The position numbers were made by a program, and so were the translations under genes. DNA of 64,000 nucleotides from assembly GCA_033675545.1 (NCBI GenBank), contig JAWDGP010002673.1:857501-921500 (forward strand), read 5' to 3'. The notes under the pieces were generated by a model. It ran no database searches and was not told where the DNA came from. It saw only the letters and a list, made by a program, of their open reading frames with translations. This document shows, piece after piece, positions 1 through 20,637 of this stretch. Each line of letters opens with the position of its first letter. Within the stretch, counting starts at the first letter, position 1. This stretch comes from Elysia crispata. Lineage: Eukaryota; Mollusca; Gastropoda; Plakobranchidae.

Positions 1-36
1 CTGCTACTATTACTACTTCTACTACTACTACTACTG

Positions 37-70
<34 letters not shown>

Positions 71-178
71 AACTACTACTACTACTACTACTATCACTTT
101 TTCTACTATTACTAATACTACTACTACTAATACTACTACTGCTGTTGCTGCTGCTTCTGCTGCTACTGCTACTACTAT
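1..178. repeat. (CTA)n trinucleotide microsatellite, imperfect
   Basis: CTA/ACT triplets with interspersed CTG, CTT and CTA variants from the first base of the window; the tract begins outside the window. Confidence 0.9.
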
Positions 179-1151
179 CGCTTTTATCAACTTGTAAAGA
201 GATAGATATTTAGCCCATTTTCACCATTATTTTTTGACCCTTTAATGCTCGCCTGTATGAGATTCGAACCATCCATGTAAAGATACGGCGAGACTCATCG
301 ACCTGTGTCTTTAAGAGAGCATGGCTTATACCAACTTACACGCCACTGTGCTTCTTTAAATGGAAAGTTGATCACTAAGGTATGATCTACTGTTACAAGT
401 ACTGCTACTAATTCTAGTAGTAAGACAACGGTTACCACTATTGATGTTACTGCTGCTTCTACTACTTCAATAACTATATCATCATCATCATCATCATCAT
501 CATAATCATCATTATCACCGTCATCTTTATTATCACAGTCCTTATCATCGAGTGAATTTTCATCTTTAACTTACCTTATGGTAAATTTTACATCAATCTT
601 TTTTGCAACATATTAAAGAAATTTCATGATACTTTTAATCCGCTACTGAGAGTGGCTGTCAAAAGACGCGTTGTTGCTAGATTTTTTTTTCTTTTCGGTC
701 TTTTCTGTTTCGTTGCTTTTTGTTTGTTTTTGTTTTGTGTCTGTTTTTGTTGTACTTTTTTAGATTCGTTTCTTTCCGCAACTAGAAATTTTAAATCCTG
801 GCATTTTCACAAAAGGTTTTGAAGAGCTTGGTTTGCCTAGTTCTTAAAATGTATCTTTTGCGTGGTTTAATCAAGGTGGGTTTTTTTAATCATTATTTAA
901 ATTTTCTTGTTGTATTTTGTTGTATGCTTTATTTTTTCTCTTTACTTCCAGGAGCTCTGATGCAGATAACTGAAAGGTTTTGAGCGGCTCCCTCTTACTC
1001 CCACGGCTTTTTTCACTTTCTTTTCCGAAGTCATTTTGCTACGGTTAACTGTCATTTTTTTATCTTTTCATAACGCTGCCCCTTTCTTTTTCTCCAATTT
1101 TTGATCATGTCTCTCCCATTCTTTTTTTTCCGCCTTTTTATCTCTCGCACT
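179..1151. other. non-coding, no gene seen
   Basis: AT-rich sequence with an (ATC)n microsatellite at 478-512 and T-rich stretches. A GGTTCGAATC box-B-like motif (minus strand, near 250-262) has no convincing cloverleaf around it. Confidence 0.6.
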
Positions 1152-1175
1152 CCCAATCTCTTTTCTCTCTCTCCC

Positions 1176-1180
<5 letters not shown>

Positions 1181-1246
<66 letters not shown>

Positions 1247-1265
1247 CTCTATCTCTCTGTCTCTC
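1181..1265. repeat. (CT)n microsatellite
   Basis: About 60 bases of perfect CT followed by imperfect CT/TTCT; pyrimidine strand is the plus strand. Confidence 0.95.
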
Positions 1266-1600
1266 AGAAATTTTACGAGGAAATTGCTACAAAAGAACAC
1301 GCAACATTTCGATCATTGTGATTTTAGCCCTGAATGGTCGCCAGAACAGAAAAACGACTATTATTAGCGGCCAAGGAAGATCACAGCAGGGCGTGGCTAA
1401 ATTTTTATCCCTAATTCGTTGGAAAAACGATTAAAGCCTTTTTTTTTCAAATATTGTTTTTAATTTTTTTTGTTTTGTTATATAGGCAAGTGGGAATTTT
1501 TGTTTAGTTTTGTTTTTTTACTCAAGCCCTCAACCTTTTTCTCTCTCCTTTGTTAAAAGTTTTTTGTTGTTTTTTTTTTTGTTGTTTTTTTTTTAGTATT

Positions 1601-1630
1601 TTGTTGTTGTTGTTGTTGTTGTTGTTGTTT
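1601..1630. repeat. (TTG)n microsatellite
   Basis: Nine to ten TTG triplets within a wider T-rich region (1440-1650). Confidence 0.9.
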
Positions 1631-1649
1631 TTGGGTTTTATTTTTTTTT

Positions 1650-4600
1650 TTTTTTGGACTCAAAACCTCATAAACAGTCAATGAAATTTTTTTTCAAAAT
1701 TTTGTATCCTTTACGAATTAGCAAATGCGAATGAAATTTATTTGTTATATAAATTTATAAAGGAATCTTCCTCAACGAAAAATTAATTTGGTGAGATTTA
1801 AATTATTTTATCCTTTACGCATGGTGTGCTCACAATATAGGCACACTTCATCTTTTTCGTGAAATTCATTTTAACAAAGGGTAGCCATGTAAAAAAAAAA
1901 AAAAAAAAAAAGAAACAGAGTTTGAATTAAAAATGTCAATGTCCTCGGAGTCTCTGTGAAGGTTGGAATTTCAACCTTGATATGGAAACATTACGTCATT
2001 GAAAAATTAAAGTAGGAAAAAATAATGCATACGAATTTAGAGGAAACGAAAAGGTTCACTCAAAGCGATGGCTTCTTTTGACACTGTTTTTTACCTAAGC
2101 ATTTTTCCCTATGCGCGTCTCTCAAAATTAAAAAAAATGCCCTTTATTACGTTAGATTAAATTTTGTTTCGCTTCAAATTTGTAGCTCTAATACAAACAA
2201 AAGCTGATTTATAAGAAAATGACAGGGGGAGAAACATTTGAAAGAAGGCAGGATTAATAGATCCCAGGTGCCTGACTCAAATTTAGTTTTCGAGTTCAAG
2301 GAGCAAGACTCAGATATAGCAAAAGCGGATGAATTGTGGTGACCATGACGTTTACGGGTATTCTTGGGTAAATAATACACTTGTAGCTGTTATTGCTTGA
2401 GAATACACGTAATCGCTGTGGCTTTTGACAGCACTTTACTCTAGAGTATCAAGAACACAGACCATCATTCTCCAGATTGCAAGCTTCGAGATGTTGAATT
2501 AAACGTTATTAAAACAAAATGCTCGTCTCAGGGTCATTACTGCATGCTGTCTCTCAACAATCTGATTGATCCCGGGATGATTTGTATCACTCCCTATATT
2601 TTGTGTGCCATTCTGCTCGTCGGTGGGAAATCGTATCTCTATTAGCCGAACTGGGTATTCTAAGAATAATCTTTAAAATTCTTTAGTTTGTTGATATGCA
2701 AGAACTACTGTCGTGGTATAGCGCTTTTTCATTCAGTTGGAAAATATTCTTGTCACGGTTAATAATTTGACTTCACAACAGACTTTTCGCTTGGCTTCCT
2801 GCCGGCTTGTCATGAAGTTCCGGGGGAAGCCGCGAGTCTGATGGGAACGTCAGAAAAATCAACGTCACCTCAGACTTTAACTAGTTTTCATGGACTTATT
2901 ATTCTCTGAATTTCTGTCGTATTCGAGAGTTGTGGAGGCTGTCGATGATCGACTATTTTTTAGGAAACAATTTTGTCTGGTCTTAAGCTTTAGGATGGTC
3001 TTCAGTGGACTAATCTATGAGAGGTTTGAAGATGTTGAAGTTTTTTTGTCATCTGCATTTCAAAATTTCAAACTTTTTCTATGTAACTGTCAGGGTATTT
3101 CAATGCGACGCCAAGTACTTTTATTTGAGGCCACTATTATCGATTTTGTTCTGATTTTTTTTTTTTAATGCAGTAGTTTCACAGATAAAAAAAGGTCCAG
3201 AGGCTGTATAATGTATGTGATATTTCATGTTTGTTGATGCACTCGCAGCAGTTGGATTGGTTATTGATTGCTGAGATTGATCGAAATTTCCTACCAGTTT
3301 CAAGCATCTATACACTTTATTTTATAATTCACGAGATTTCGGGTCTAAACAATGCAAATAATAATTGTTTTTCCAGCAATTGAATTTATTTAAAGTCGAG
3401 CATTAAAATAATATTCATAATATATTGTGTATCGAATTATCGCATTGCTTTTTTTTAAATCTGCAACAACATATTCTTAGAAAAAAAGTGTGCTACTTGA
3501 TCTTCTTGAAAATGCGTTATAAAAGAATTGAATATTACAGTAGTTAGATCTAGGATTAAATTTGATGTTTCTCGAACTTTAGGGCGGATGTTTTAAGAAA
3601 AAAAAAAACGAAAAGTTTAAATTATACTGATAGAATAAACCCCATTAAAGTTCTGAAAGCTTTCCAATAGGCTTTTACCAATCTATATTCCTTTCTCAAC
3701 TTCTATATGAAATCTCAGTGCATAATTTCTTCAAAAGTAATAGCTTAGGTATCAAATAATTTTTTTGTCGTTCTCTACAATGTCGTCGATATATCCTGAT
3801 CAAGTGCCAATGCCCCCCCCCCCCCCAAAATAAAATAAAAAAAAAAAAAAAAAAACTATCGCATTTTTCTTTCTTTTTTTTATCAAAAGAAATTGCCTAA
3901 ATATTTCGTTTGTTGTCCGTCTTTTGCTTTTTATTTATTTATTTTTTTTTGTTGCTTAATTGAGTGCCAGTGCATGCCAGTCACAACAGGTTCTCTATTT
4001 TTCTCGTATGAAATAATTAAACATTGTTTTCCATGTTTTGCTTTCCGTTTGTTTTCTTTTATGACTCGTCTAAAGAAATTGCCATTGTATATGTTTATGA
4101 ACATGTCGCCGTTTTTCTCTTTTGAATTGTCAATGTATTTTTTTCCTTCTCGACGGTTATTGATTTTGTTACTCTAGTAGTAAATGTCGATGTTTCATAT
4201 TTATTGCCTGTTTCCTATTATATTTTCTAGAAATGTTGTCAAGATTTCTTATGTATCAACATGTCTCTTTTATGTGAAGTCAGAGGCATCCCACCTAGAA
4301 CCCTTGGCTCTTTAGTCTCTGCTTATAAATATGCATATTATCGTTCACCAAACCAGTCGCCGTCTGTTAATGCCAATATATTCCATAACTTATCGTCCGT
4401 TCTCCTTTCTGCCACCTGAAGTAAGTGGTAAAGTTTCCATTTTATCATCTTTTTACAGATAACCAACATGCATCTCTTTATTCTGTCCTCTCTTTTAGAG
4501 AAGAATTGACTGATTAACTGCAATGAGGTTTGGATTATTAAAAGGACATTACCGATATGCCTTCTCGTCGTTTTTGTAAGAATGATGGAGACATGGACTT

Positions 4601-6276
4601 AGCTTAAAAGCGATATTCATTCTCACATATCTCCTCACAGTAGAGAGCTGTGCCCCTACTCAAACCATTTTGATTTTGCGCTTTGACTTTTGTTGTGCCA
4701 ACATCTATTTATCAATTCTAGAGCTGGATTAGCCCCTTCTTTCATTGTTTGGTTACCGTATATTACATCACGCCAGAAGGGTAGAAAAAAGTCGAGATTC
4801 TGGCGCAATAATAGTTACTTTAAGAGTATTCAGCTCATCGAATTCCTACTAGCCTTACATGGGTATTAAAAATTATAGGACAAGTGACAGTGAAAACAAG
4901 TTTTTTTCGTGGTGGATTTTAAGAGGGTGGATATGAAACTTATGCAACAAAGAAAGGCACGGCCACAAAGTTAAGCGTCGATAAAGACGAATTAGAAAAA
5001 AGATGAAAACGAACAAGAAGGAGTGGAGAATGAAAGTTAACAGAAAGAAACCGTCAGAATGAAGAAGAAAAGATAGAAATTGAGAAGTCATTTATTTCTT
5101 ATTTTTTTCTGGTTTCCACAGCTTTAAACGGAGATGCTTCTGTCGAAGTATGAATCTTTTTTCACAACTTAGAGATTTATCATATTTCTGGCAATTATGT
5201 GAAACTCTGGAGAGAAAACTTAAACATTGAGACTGATAAAAGGCTGTACAGATGCATTCCTTTGCATAATTTCTTGGCTCGTGTCTTCTTTTCTTCGATT
5301 CCTTCCATTTGAAATAAGAGTCCTTTTTGCGCTATTTGAATGGTGCTTTTAAGATGGGAAAAGCGACACAGAGAGTAGGCGAGAATGTTAAGGTGGGAGA
5401 TATATTGCGTAATAATTCAACTTGCACTCCAAGGCAAGAGAAAGACTTCTTGTTTTTCTAGGTGTGTTAGGTTTGGATTTTTTTTTTTCAATACTAAGGT
5501 CATATGTCTATATTGGCTTCAGATCAGATTAGAAGCAGTAGGATTACGAATAAGAAGGAAGACAAATAGATCGAAATAGATTGGGGAGAAGGAAGTTTTC
5601 AATGGATAGATAGATAGTTGTTTATGACAAAAAAAAAAAACATTAAAAAGAGTGCTCGACAATTATGGAGCATGGTTTTTTAAATAATCTTTAAAGAAAG
5701 ATAGGCAGAGAGATGGATGGGTATATAGATAGATGGATAGAGATAAATCAATAGATGGATTTATTTGTAAAAAGTTCGAATTAAATGACATATAGCACAA
5801 AATCATTTATTAGGGCGAAGCTGCTGTGCTTAATGACCAGATATAGGGTTTGAAGCTGGTGATCAGAGGGCGAAACTGGTGATCGGTTTGTCAACATGTT
5901 CAATCATATATGTTATAATATAAAGATTTGGTGCGAAATGTAGAGAAGGCAAATAGAACTGCACACAGCAAAGAGTAAAACATGCAAGGTAATTACTAAA
6001 ACCTTGAAAGTGTCTTTCGTCATCCCAATTGTTTTGATCAACTAAAAGAACAAAACATTTAAAGCTGTTCCCGTATTATTTTCGAACAGGTATAACACAC
6101 AAATAGATATGATTCAACTGACAAATTAAAAATTCATTAATTTCTGACAAGTCACAACGATATGAAGGTGGAACATCCCTTTGGACGCTGTGGTGCAAGA
6201 GGCTAGCTTTGACACAGAACGATGGACAGAACAAGGTGAGGAATATTGCAAGTATTTCATATTAGTTACTCTGATC

Positions 6277-6280
<4 letters not shown>
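1650..6280. other. intergenic, no gene recognised
   Basis: AT-rich DNA with homopolymer runs (A20 near 1890, C14 near 3817, A22 near 3837) and imperfect GATA/GATG repeats at 5604-5620 and 5700-5762. Open frames here are short and show no recognisable domain. Confidence 0.6.

Positions 6281-6328
<48 letters not shown>
6281..6328. repeat. (AT)24 microsatellite
   Basis: Perfect AT dinucleotide run. Confidence 0.95.
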
Positions 6329-6329
<1 letters not shown>

Positions 6330-6330
<1 letters not shown>

Positions 6331-9300
6331 GTGTGTATATATTAATATATGTAGAATACACTGTGCTTCACTAATTATCCCTTTTATTTGGACTACGATA
6401 GTACGATGTGATTCTTGAAGATTTTTTCTTATTTTTTCTTTGTATCAAACCATGATGACAATTATTGTAAGAATTTTTTAGAACATCTGTTATATAAATA
6501 AAAAGAGATTTAAAGTCGTGCTATTTAAGGCCTGTTTAAAAGAATCGTCAGTGGTTATTCGATATTTTAATCTAATTGCTCTGTTATGATTTTCATTGTA
6601 AGCTGCTTGTACGTTTTGCTCAAATCCCATATATGCAGCATCAAATTGTACATGGATCTGATGAACTATAACCGAAGATAGAACCGGTGTTAATCACTTT
6701 GGCGGGGGTAGTATTTACTTTTTTATTTTCTGGTTACGAATAGTTACATCACCATAAGGCCAAAGAACTGATGAGGTTTCATGAGAGAAAATGAGAGATC
6801 CTTTGCATACACCTAGAATTATTGAATGAACTGATCGTGAAGAGTGAGGAAAAGATAAAAGACTACGTCTCTGTTAATTTCGTGAACAAGAGGCAATAAA
6901 TAATTTATACATAATGTCGTTAGATACACATGGCATTCTCTGGATGTTGATTTGCACCACAGATTAATTTTACTTCGCTAAACTATTTGCCTTCTACTTT
7001 GGAATTATAACTTATCACTTAATGCCAGTATGTCTTTGTATCGCATTCAAATTAGCATTTGTTGGATTGATAAAGGAAGAGGAACCTTGAATCTTTTGAT
7101 ACTTATTATTTACCCTGTCGTTCGATCTGATGATCAGGTTATTTATCTGATGCCTCTGATCCAAAGCTCCAAGCATTCTCAAGTCTTTGTTTTGATCCAG
7201 CCTGACTTTTTTCCTCGCTTCAAAGCTTCTATCAGGTGGCCTCAAAACAAAACATGTATAGCCTGCTCAACTTGATTCTTTATTCGATTTTTACCTATAT
7301 TTATTTGTATGTTATAACGCAATCCATTGCAAGTCGGCAATAGTTTAAGTCATTTTATGGATTCCTCTAAGCATTTGTATAAATTTTAAAATTTTCATTT
7401 CTCTTGTCTTCTAAGTATCTTTCTTATGAATACCTTTTTTTTTTTTAATAAAAGCTTGTTTAACTTCTTGATATATATTATAGCTTTTCCCCTATGCTGA
7501 ATAGTCGATTTTTAAGTGATATTTGGGAATAACGTTTTGATGTTTCTTTCGGAGGAGGTAAGTTTTTTATACTATCATATGCTTTCCATAGAGAAAATTC
7601 TGTTATTGTGCTCCTCTCAAGAGTATACTCTAGTTTTGGCGGTTTCTTTTCTATGGAGGCTGTTCAGACGGTCTAGTCGGCGCAGCAATTGATTTACAAT
7701 AGAGCCTTTGAAGTTCACACTCGATTCCTTTCAATATGTCCCAGTATATATTAACTTTAAGGAAAAAAAATCTAGTTCAAGTATACATATGTTTTAGACG
7801 CTTTTGTGGTATCAATAGTTATTGCTTTGTTTTTCTCTGCTGTTTGTTGCATACGCCCCTCATATTCTCAGCATCGATCTTTATTAATTTGAAAAGGTGT
7901 ATGGTTTCCGTGCGCATTACGCAATCATAAGCTTTGATGTAATCGATACATCACAAAGGCCAGTCTTCATCACGTTGCATTTTACTGTTCCTCTTGCCAT
8001 AAGGAAGCTACAATATTCAGTTGCTATCTCATCTTTCATTTTGTTCCTTGTTCTCACCATGTTTATGCTTATAATTGAAGTATCGTTGAGGCAAGACCAT
8101 TGGCTGATGTCTGAGAGTTGCTCGCGGTCAATAGCCTCGAGTCTTCTGGGGAGAGAGAGAGACACGAATATTGACATGGATAGGTTGTTACTTAAAGTTT
8201 TAATGAATAACCGGCTTTTGGTTAACTTATGAGCCTCAATATCCTAGAGGGTTGTTATCCTAATATTGCTTGTTATTTGAACCCCTATCCTTATTCTTCC
8301 ATGGAACCATAAAGTCAGGCTTTTTCAATTCTTTTTTTTTTCTTCGGAATTATGGAAGAAGCCTTTATTTTTGGAGTGGGTGTAATTTTTCTTTCCTGTG
8401 TGTGTTTTCGATTAGAAGTCGTTTAAATTAATAAATATAACATTTCCTTGTGCAGAAATTATCCCAAATAGTGACATAAAGTAAAGTTCCAGGCTGAATG
8501 CTACTGCAGTTAGTAGAAACAAGCTCGCAAACTCCAAGGATCCTAATCATAGATTTTCTATCAGTTAGTTTAATTTCAAATGTTTGTCATAAAAATAAAA
8601 GATTAGCTAGGAGTGACAAGGCTGTGCTCGCTCTTGAAGGTATTTAAAAGAATGAAGCAGTTTATGCAAATCAACTATTGGCTAAAATCAATAATGCACT
8701 GGGCGAAATTGATTTTTATGAGACGGCAGCACCATCGCAGATACTGTGTAGTGAAAGTTTTCAAGTCCATGTCAGAATTATTTCAGTTTTGTCGATCACC
8801 CGGTGCCAACTCGAGCGGAAGAGACTTGATTGCGGGTATACCGGCAGTTCGAGAGATCTGGTTTTGAGATGGTTGCTTCTTTTCTTTTTCTTTCAATAAG
8901 CTCAGGGCGGTTGCCTGCCTTCATAGGCACACCAGGCGCCTAGCAGTTTAATATTTATGGTTTTAACTGAAAACCAATGAGTTAGAAACAAAACTATGAC
9001 AATTCAAACGAGCTCAATCCTGTAGAAAGGGGATTCTTTTGTTCAAAGAAACTGATTGTTCGCAGTTCTTTGTTTCATCACAAAAGGAATAAAATTAGAA
9101 ACTGTTGTCTCTTTTGCGAATAAAGAGACATGCGATTTGATGCCCAAAGTCAATAACTAGAGATACAATCGAATGCCAAGTCGCAAATAGAGTAAAGAAG
9201 TTACAAACACCAGGCAAGGATATTAATCTTTCACTGAGGACAAGATGGCGTCAAACGGTCTCCAAAATGTAAGCTGACAAATCTTTCTGAAAAGATATGA

Positions 9301-11700
9301 AGGGTCCGAAAAGAAAGATGAAAGGAGAGTGGTGTTAAAACTGATAGTGTTGAGACTGAAATGGATTTTTCTAAGTCTCTGATTGTGTGACAATGGATGC
9401 CAGTAAATCGCCTTTGTCATTAAATCTAGATATGGATTTATTATAGTTTTTATTAATCATGTTAGGGTGTTCAGAAGAGAAGCAACTCAATAACCGCGAA
9501 AGAAAGGTTATACTTTTCATCCACTTAAATAAAAAAATAAATATAAAATTTAAAAGAACATTTTAGACTGCCCGCAATTTCTAAGTATATTTTACAGGGG
9601 TGAATAAAGAAAGATTGACGTTCCAATGAAATCTTTTTTAAAGTTGTCCAAAAACAAACCAATCATGGGTTAATATTTCAACAGATTTATGAATTGCATC
9701 AAGGTTATATAGTTTTCAGGATAGCTGTTCAGTTTTATTGCAATATCAATTGCGGATTTTTGTAAACTTGGGTATCATAGTCGGTCTATATGAACTATAA
9801 AAGTGACGCTGGTAGGTAGACCGGAAAAAATAGTGGATCCTAAATGTTATTTTTAAAAAAATATTTCACCATGATTTTATTTCATAGATTTTAAGTGGGT
9901 GTAGAACAAGGCGAATTGTTCATCAGATTCAGGAGTCACAAAATTTCCTAAACAGCACATTATCATACTATTTTAGGAAGTGAAAATGGAACAGGGACTC
10001 AGAAGAAGAAAAAAATCAAATGTAGGGAATGTAACAACACACGGACGTACAATTGTAAATTTGCTTACATAAATGGTATGACACTCAGATATAGTTTTAA
10101 AATAAGCAATTTAATTCGATGAAATTCACATCAGTCCATAAATAATATAATACAAAAGACGTATCTTCTAATCCAGGGATCTGCTCTCTTAACAAAAAGA
10201 TTGCAGCTGATCTAGGCGGATATTACATAGCAGCGGCCCAGGAGAATTGTATCGGTCGGTCCGCCGTGGTCGCTTCAGATTGAGTAACTCGACTGCTGCG
10301 GGGAGAAAATTACTAGATCCTTGTACGATTTATTAATGGGTGGCAAGTCTGACTCAAATGGTAGTTGTTTACATTGAAAGATTAGACTTCGTTTAGAACT
10401 AAACACTTTGATTTGTCCTCTTATGTAGAAGATCTGAGTGACATTTCAGTTAGAGTTCGATGCTATTATAAGTTCCAAGTATTTTTAACAGTCAGCTATC
10501 TTAATTATTTTATATGATGACATGAAGGCTTCTTTCTTTTTGCTTTCATCAAAATTATTTTGTTTTCATTAAGTGTCAAGTAATCGATTTTATTATTTAT
10601 CAGTCACAAAAGCGTTTTAGATCGATAACCCTCTTCTGACATGCCTAAAAGACCCAGCAGAGTTGTATCATTAGAAGATTTAATCAGGTGAGTATTTACT
10701 TCTATGGCTCTGCAAGTATACAGTGAGTGAAGCAAAGCGTGTTTATTATGATTTATAATAATTTTTTTTAACAGAGATAGGACTGGATGGAATAAAAAAC
10801 AACAATCAAAAATCTTTATGTGAAGCATTACAATATTTCTGTTCTTTTTATAGACAAACAACATTGGGTCTGGTTGACTTTTATAATCCCTGAGCCAAAA
10901 TAGATATACGGCGGCAATAACCATAGATTGAAATCAAATGAGCAGCTATAAATCGGAGTTTAAAATATCAAACGGAATCCAGTGAACGATGGAGCTGCGA
11001 TCAATCATAGCTGAAAGGAGGAAACTCCTAAGACAATTTAAAAACAGTACACACGCAGTTCTCAGAAACCTTAACTTGAAGGAGAAAAGCACTCATCCGG
11101 CATGAATCATTGAACGGTAAAGCTGTAGGTTAGCAAAACGCATCCAGTAAGAGCCAATACACAGTTTAAAAAGCAATGTAATATTAACGAACCAACTTCC
11201 GAAAATGGTTCAGTATTAGCGGAGCTTTCAATTCAATATTTCCTACAGAGGACATGACGGCAAACATTGATGAAGTAGAGAAACAGTCTTAACAACAAGC
11301 CCATTGACCATTGGAGCATTTATCAAATAACATTCGATTGCCTTAATTGTGATGAGTTCTTTAAGTTATGTACATTGCATTTAATTCATAATTGTAACGC
11401 TTTTGCTTTCACGATTTTCATATGCTGTCGACTGTCTATTTGCTAACGGAGCACAATTCCCCATCTACTTATCTAATCCTACATCGTTGATTGACAGCAT
11501 ACAAGATTTTGATCTTGAACCGATTATTGACGTCATGAAAGTTCGAAATGCACGAAAAATAAAACGTTTATATGAAAAGCCAGACACAAAGTTGACACAC
11601 TCTGGGTTCCTGTTACAATACTGTTTGTCTCCAATCTTTCCTCTCTTTCGATAATCTTCTTGCGTCTAATGCTGAACTTTACGTCTGTGACTTCTCTCTC
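6330..11700. other. intergenic, no gene recognised
   Basis: AT-rich. One stretch near 8600-8890 stays open in two plus-strand frames and is locally GC-richer (see findings), but I recognise no protein there. An unrecognised 83-codon frame at 11403-11654 is also without support. Confidence 0.5.
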
Positions 11701-11702
11701 AG

Positions 11703-11704
<2 letters not shown>

Positions 11705-11764
<60 letters not shown>

Positions 11765-11850
11765 TCTCTCACTCAGCTCTCTCTCTCCCTCCCCTCCCTT
11801 CCTCTTTCTCTCTCTCTATCTCTCTCTCTCCCCCTCCCTTCCTCTTTCTC

Positions 11851-11881
<31 letters not shown>

Positions 11882-11900
11882 GTCTCTCTCACTCACTCTC
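11705..11900. repeat. (CT)n microsatellite, perfect then imperfect
   Basis: About 56 perfect bases of CT, followed by CT/CCT/GTCT variants to about 11900. Pyrimidine on the plus strand. Confidence 0.95.
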
Positions 11901-12130
11901 TTAGTCCGTGAAAATGATTGAGCTTGTATACCCGAAACTTTGACACAAAGGCTGAAGGGATCAATGTCATTAAAAATGCATCATTATGACCGCCTGCCAA
12001 CGCGTCCTTCGTGTTTTGTTTTGTTTTCGTCTTTTTCCCTCAAGGATTTGGAAATATCTTTGGATGTCAATGCTTCTAAAGTGTTTAGAAACGATTTAAA
12101 ACTAACAAAGCAACAATAACAATTACAGAT

Positions 12131-12133
<3 letters not shown>

Positions 12134-12223
<90 letters not shown>
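12134..12223. repeat. (CT)n microsatellite
   Basis: About 90 bases of perfect CT on the plus strand, with pyrimidine-rich sequence continuing to about 12390. Confidence 0.95.
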
Positions 12224-12226
<3 letters not shown>

Positions 12227-12596
12227 TCTCTTTCTCTCTTCTCCCTCTCTCTCTCTCTTTTCTTCTCGCCTACAACTTTTTTGCTATTTACCTATCTCTT
12301 TCTCTTCATTTCTATCTCTACGCTACCTCCCAACTCTCTATCTATTTGTCTTTCTTCCTATTACTCTTACTCTATCTCTCTCGTCTCAATCCCGCCATCT
12401 CTGCCTCCTTTACTGCATTTTCTTACACTGCTGCGACAACTTCTGTAGGAGCAAAATCTAACCTTTGTATCCTCAATAGATATAGAGCAAGATTTAGCGG
12501 TAATGTACATATGAGATTGGTTTACAGCATAAATAAAGGCATCCTTACTAATATGCATTATAATCATGTGAATATTTAGACGTAAATAGTATAACA

Positions 12597-12655
12597 GACA
12601 GATGGTTGGATAGATAGATAGTTAGATAGATAGATATATAGATAGAGGTATCGAT
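12597..12655. repeat. imperfect (GATA)n microsatellite
   Basis: GATA repeats with GTTA and TATA variants; GA-rich sequence continues to about 12775. Confidence 0.8.
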
Positions 12656-13357
12656 AGAAAGTTAAGTACGAGGAAGATAGTGAAAGAAAATGCAGTACAG
12701 GAGGCAGAGATGGCGAGATTGAGACGAGAGAGATAGAGTAAGAGTAATAGGAAGGAAGACAAATAGATAGAGAATTGTTCCACAAAGAATTCATAAAGGT
12801 TAGATTTAAAAGAATATCAAGGTTTGCATCCAGTATGGTCTTACGGCTATTTCAAAATAGCTCCCCATTCAGATCTAAAATGTTTAGATGATGACTTTTA
12901 GATTTTTACTTTTAAATGGAATAAGCCCAAGTTTTGAACAGAATGTTGATAAAGCTTTTCTGAAAATTTGATGAGGATTCGTTCAGGCTGTGAACCGTGA
13001 TGTACGAACACACAGACACGGACAAAAACACATCCACCGTTCAAACTTACCAATATAGTTTCTGGACAGAAATTTTGCCAAAAGGCTATTAGTTTATTTT
13101 GTTTTGTGAAAACTCAGTTCAATAAAGACAGAGCAGAGTAAAATATCTTTTTTTTTTTTTTTTGTTTCATTTCTCTTGCTTTACATTCTCTTTTTAATAC
13201 ATCTTAGTCGGTCTTAATTATTGCATTTGACTTCCTATCTGCCTTCTTGTGCCTCGTTCTTTCTCTTCGTTCATTGTTTTCTCTCTCCCCTCCCTTATTT
13301 GTCGGTCTAGATATAGCTACTTAATGCCTTACTCTGTCTCTATCGCTGCCTATGTAA

Positions 13358-13476
<119 letters not shown>

Positions 13477-13504
13477 GTTGCCATATCTCCCTGTTACAGT
13501 TAAT

Positions 13505-13700
13505 AATTCATGACCATGAGTTCCCCGGCACCCGACTGGCACGGCATCTCTCCATTACAACCTGGGGGGACTTGCGCCAGGAGTCGCAGCCGCCTGCTGG
13601 AGAGAGGGGAGGAGGGGTTGGGGGACTCGGCTACGTGACAAGGGGGTTGGCCCACTTGGTTAAGCTAAACAGATGATACACGATCTTGGAGCTGAACATG
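13505..13700. other. GC-rich island, unrecognised
   Basis: Strikingly GC-rich against the AT-rich background, with runs such as CCTGGGGGGACTTGCGCC and GGGGAGGAGGGG, directly following a (CT)n tract. One minus-strand frame is open from about 13605 to a stop near 13500 (about 35 codons). It may be a fragment of a mobile element or an old exon; I cannot assign it. Confidence 0.35.
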
Positions 13701-14282
13701 GCTTTTGAAATAGAAAGAAGGGGAGCTGGAGGGATGATAAAGGAAAGAGAAGAAAGAAAGGGAAGCGATTGGGATAATTTTGTGTAAAGGTAGCGATAAG
13801 TTTGTGTGTTAAGTGTGAGCTCAAAAGCCTCTTTCTTTTACAAAAGAGTTACATTATGATTGTCAATCGCCCTAAGAAAGGCATCATGGTTGGTAATCAT
13901 TTTTCGAGGAAGCTTTGTTAGACGCTTTGAGCACTTAGGTAAAAAGCGATATGTGAAGAAAGGCTGATTATTTACTTTACCGGGTTAAGGTTGACAAAAC
14001 TAGAAATAATTTGTTTAAGTTTTAACTAGATTGCTTCAAAACATTGTATTACTCTATTTGAATGTATTTATTCAATTGTATTTTTTATTTCTATTTTTTT
14101 TTAAATTAAAGTATCAGCGAATAAAGAGATGCACTCTAAAGACTTAGAGCATTTACATTTCAGAATGGGGGGTGATGCGTACAGTTTCTGGTACAGAAAT
14201 TATGAATTATTAATTTTTGTTCCATTTTATTCACCTCAAAATCCCTTAAGAAAAATCATTCAATGAGAATGACACTAGCGCT

Positions 14283-14285
<3 letters not shown>

Positions 14286-14359
<74 letters not shown>
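14286..14359. repeat. (TA)n microsatellite
   Basis: About 37 perfect TA repeats. Confidence 0.95.
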
Positions 14360-20556
<6,197 letters not shown>

Positions 20557-20586
20557 TCCTCCTTTCTCTCTCTTTCTCTTTAAACA

Positions 20587-20596
<10 letters not shown>

Positions 20597-20637
<41 letters not shown>
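20597..20637. repeat. compound (AT)n(AC)n microsatellite
   Basis: About 14 AT units followed by AC units. Confidence 0.95.

Noticed and set aside
230-345. Possible tRNA or SINE on the minus strand (GGTTCGAATC box B)
   Set aside because: The T-stem does not pair and no acceptor stem could be drawn; too weak to call.
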